The translations under genes and the position numbers were made by a program. Shown here in pieces: positions 31,868-32,905 of a DNA stretch of 32,905 nt. Below the pieces are notes generated by a model. The model saw only the letters and a program-made list of their open reading frames with translations, was not told the DNA's origin and did no database searches. The stretch lies in assembly GCA_902576335.1 (NCBI GenBank), contig CACGVC010000011.1, forward strand, positions 1 through 32,905, written 5' to 3'. The first letter of the stretch is position 1. Each line of letters starts with the position of its first letter. Source of the DNA: an uncultured Pelagibacteraceae bacterium. GTDB taxonomy: Bacteria; Pseudomonadota; Alphaproteobacteria; Pelagibacterales; Pelagibacteraceae.

Positions 31868-32905
31868 TAAAGCGTGTTTTGTTTAATAAATTTTTCAGCA
31901 GCAGGAAGAATTAATTTTTTTCTATCACTTTTCATTTTGTCAAAAATTCTAACCATCATGGATAACCTTGGATTTTTCAAAAAAAATTTTCTATTTCTGT
32001 CAATAAATCTCCAATACAACCCATCCATTATGTTACACCAATCACCTTTCTTGAAATCCATCATTTTCATGAAATAACTTGATCCACATATATATGGTTT
32101 CGTGGCAAATATTCCTCCATCACTAAATAATCCCATGCCATAAACATTAGGCACCATTACCCAATCTGAGGAATCTACAAACATTTCCATAAACCATTTA
32201 TAAACAATTGTAGGTTTTATTTCACAAAGATTCATGATGTTGGATAAGATCATTAATCTTTCAATGTGATGAGACCATCCATGATTTAAAGCATTTTTAA
32301 TTGCGTAATCCAACGGAGGTAAACCAGTCGTTCCGTCATACCATGACTTTTTCATTTTACGATTTTGTTTAAAAAAGTTTCCAGTTTCCATTTCGTTTGA
32401 ATAACTTTGATAAATTCCTCTCATAAATTCTCTCCATCCTATAACCTGACGCACATAACCTTCTAAAGAATTTAATCTGATTTTTTTAGTTTTATGAAAA
32501 TCTAAAACTTTTTTGATAATAAATTCAGGCGTGATTAAGCCAAGGTTGATATAAGGACTTAAAGCACTGTGGAATAAAATATTATTTTTTTGATCAACAG
32601 CGTCCTCATAATCACCAAATAAATTAGATTTCTCTTTGATAAAAAAATTTAATAATTTGACCACGTCATTATAATCTGTAGCAAACCAAAAGTTTTTGGT
32701 TGTTCCTGGATGATCTTTGAACAATTTTTCAATAATAGGTTTTAATTTTTTAGTGTGGTTAGTCTCATTTATTTTTGGAAATTTTGGAATAGGGATATTT
32801 TTTGGTAACTTATTTCTATTATCTTCATCAAAACTCCATTTACCTCCTATAGGATTTCCATCAGAGCCCATTAATATGCCAGATTTTTTTCTGACTTCTT
32901 TATAA
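31867..32905 (-). CDS. PhrB-like photolyase/cryptochrome (DPRP family), N-terminus off the window
   Basis: Frame open from base 32905 to a TAG at 31867-31869, 346 residues visible; an internal ATG at 32871 is not the true start because the family sequence continues upstream (GILMGSDGNPIGGKWSFD). Conserved blocks: FHSALSPYINLGLI, YVRQVIGWREFMRGIY, GWSHHIERLMILSNIMNLC and SSDWVMVPNVYGMGLFSDGG, typical of prokaryotic (6-4)/FeS-BCP-type photolyases of about 500 residues. The segment that in PhrB supplies an iron-sulfur cysteine pair is shortened (MMDFKKGDWCNIMDGLYWRF), so a 4Fe-4S cluster is unlikely. It heads the overlapped DUF2256/DUF4174/FG-GAP unit. Confidence 0.9.
   Translation of the reverse strand, partial: YKEVRKKSGILMGSDGNPIGGKWSFDEDNRNKLPKNIPIPKFPKINETNHTKKLKPIIEKLFKDHPGTTKNFWFATDYNDVVKLLNFFIKEKSNLFGDYEDAVDQKNNILFHSALSPYINLGLITPEFIIKKVLDFHKTKKIRLNSLEGYVRQVIGWREFMRGIYQSYSNEMETGNFFKQNRKMKKSWYDGTTGLPPLDYAIKNALNHGWSHHIERLMILSNIMNLCEIKPTIVYKWFMEMFVDSSDWVMVPNVYGMGLFSDGGIFATKPYICGSSYFMKMMDFKKGDWCNIMDGLYWRFIDRNRKFFLKNPRLSMMVRIFDKMKSDRKKLILPAAEKFIKQNTL

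Noticed and set aside
32717..32905. Plus-strand open frame at the right edge
   Set aside because: Opposite the PhrB-like photolyase frame, which continues through the edge with family sequence.

Overview
The window is low-GC, extremely gene-dense DNA with 1-17 nt gene overlaps and almost no intergenic space. Gene content (Ffh, DapF, FtsY, TRAP transporter, Ccm system I, IalB-like, DUF2794, HspQ) points to a streamlined marine alphaproteobacterium, most likely of the SAR11/Pelagibacter type. That assignment is inference from gene style and AT richness; no rRNA is present. No stretch longer than 300 bases lacks a gene, and I saw no tRNA, rRNA, CRISPR array or insertion sequence.

Layout. (1) 1-3549: rpsP (cut at the left edge) and ffh on the minus strand, ffh preceded by a compact structured RNA leader (1660-1755); then divergent dapF-ftsY. 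(2) 3542-21690: an unbroken minus-strand run. In transcription order it holds hspQ, a gap with a perfect 13-bp inverted repeat, ccmCDEFGH, a PagL-like outer-membrane protein, two tandem FMN 2-hydroxyacid dehydrogenases, an aminotransferase, a D-lactate/glycolate-type FAD dehydrogenase, a D-2-hydroxyacid dehydrogenase, a TRAP transporter (dctP, terminator, dctQ, dctM), an amidase, a 58-aa membrane peptide, an EamA exporter, an alpha/beta hydrolase and a secreted unknown. (3) 21780-28291: mostly plus-strand genes: yciB, DUF2794, (minus: BI-1/YccA), aldo-keto reductase, IalB-like, argG, two small membrane proteins (one PsiE-like), and an unusual photolyase-family protein. (4) 28288-32905: a more accessory-looking end with small membrane, Cys-rich secreted, fasciclin and FG-GAP/ASPIC proteins, then a tightly overlapped cluster of DUF4174-like fusion, DUF2256 zinc-ribbon peptide and a PhrB-like photolyase cut by the right edge.

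How the genes fit together. The centre of the window reads as an import-and-oxidation module for small carboxylic acids. A TRAP system of the 2-oxoacid/lactate-binding type brings a substrate into the cytoplasm. Four oxidoreductases of both L- and D-2-hydroxyacid families and an aminotransferase interconvert hydroxyacids, oxoacids and amino acids. The upstream ccm operon builds c-type cytochromes, which could accept electrons from the flavoenzymes. The most unusual items are the ffh leader RNA, the inverted repeat upstream of ccmC, the two non-canonical photolyase-family proteins, and two genes under 60 codons (5874-6050 and 31736-31867) that are easy to miss.
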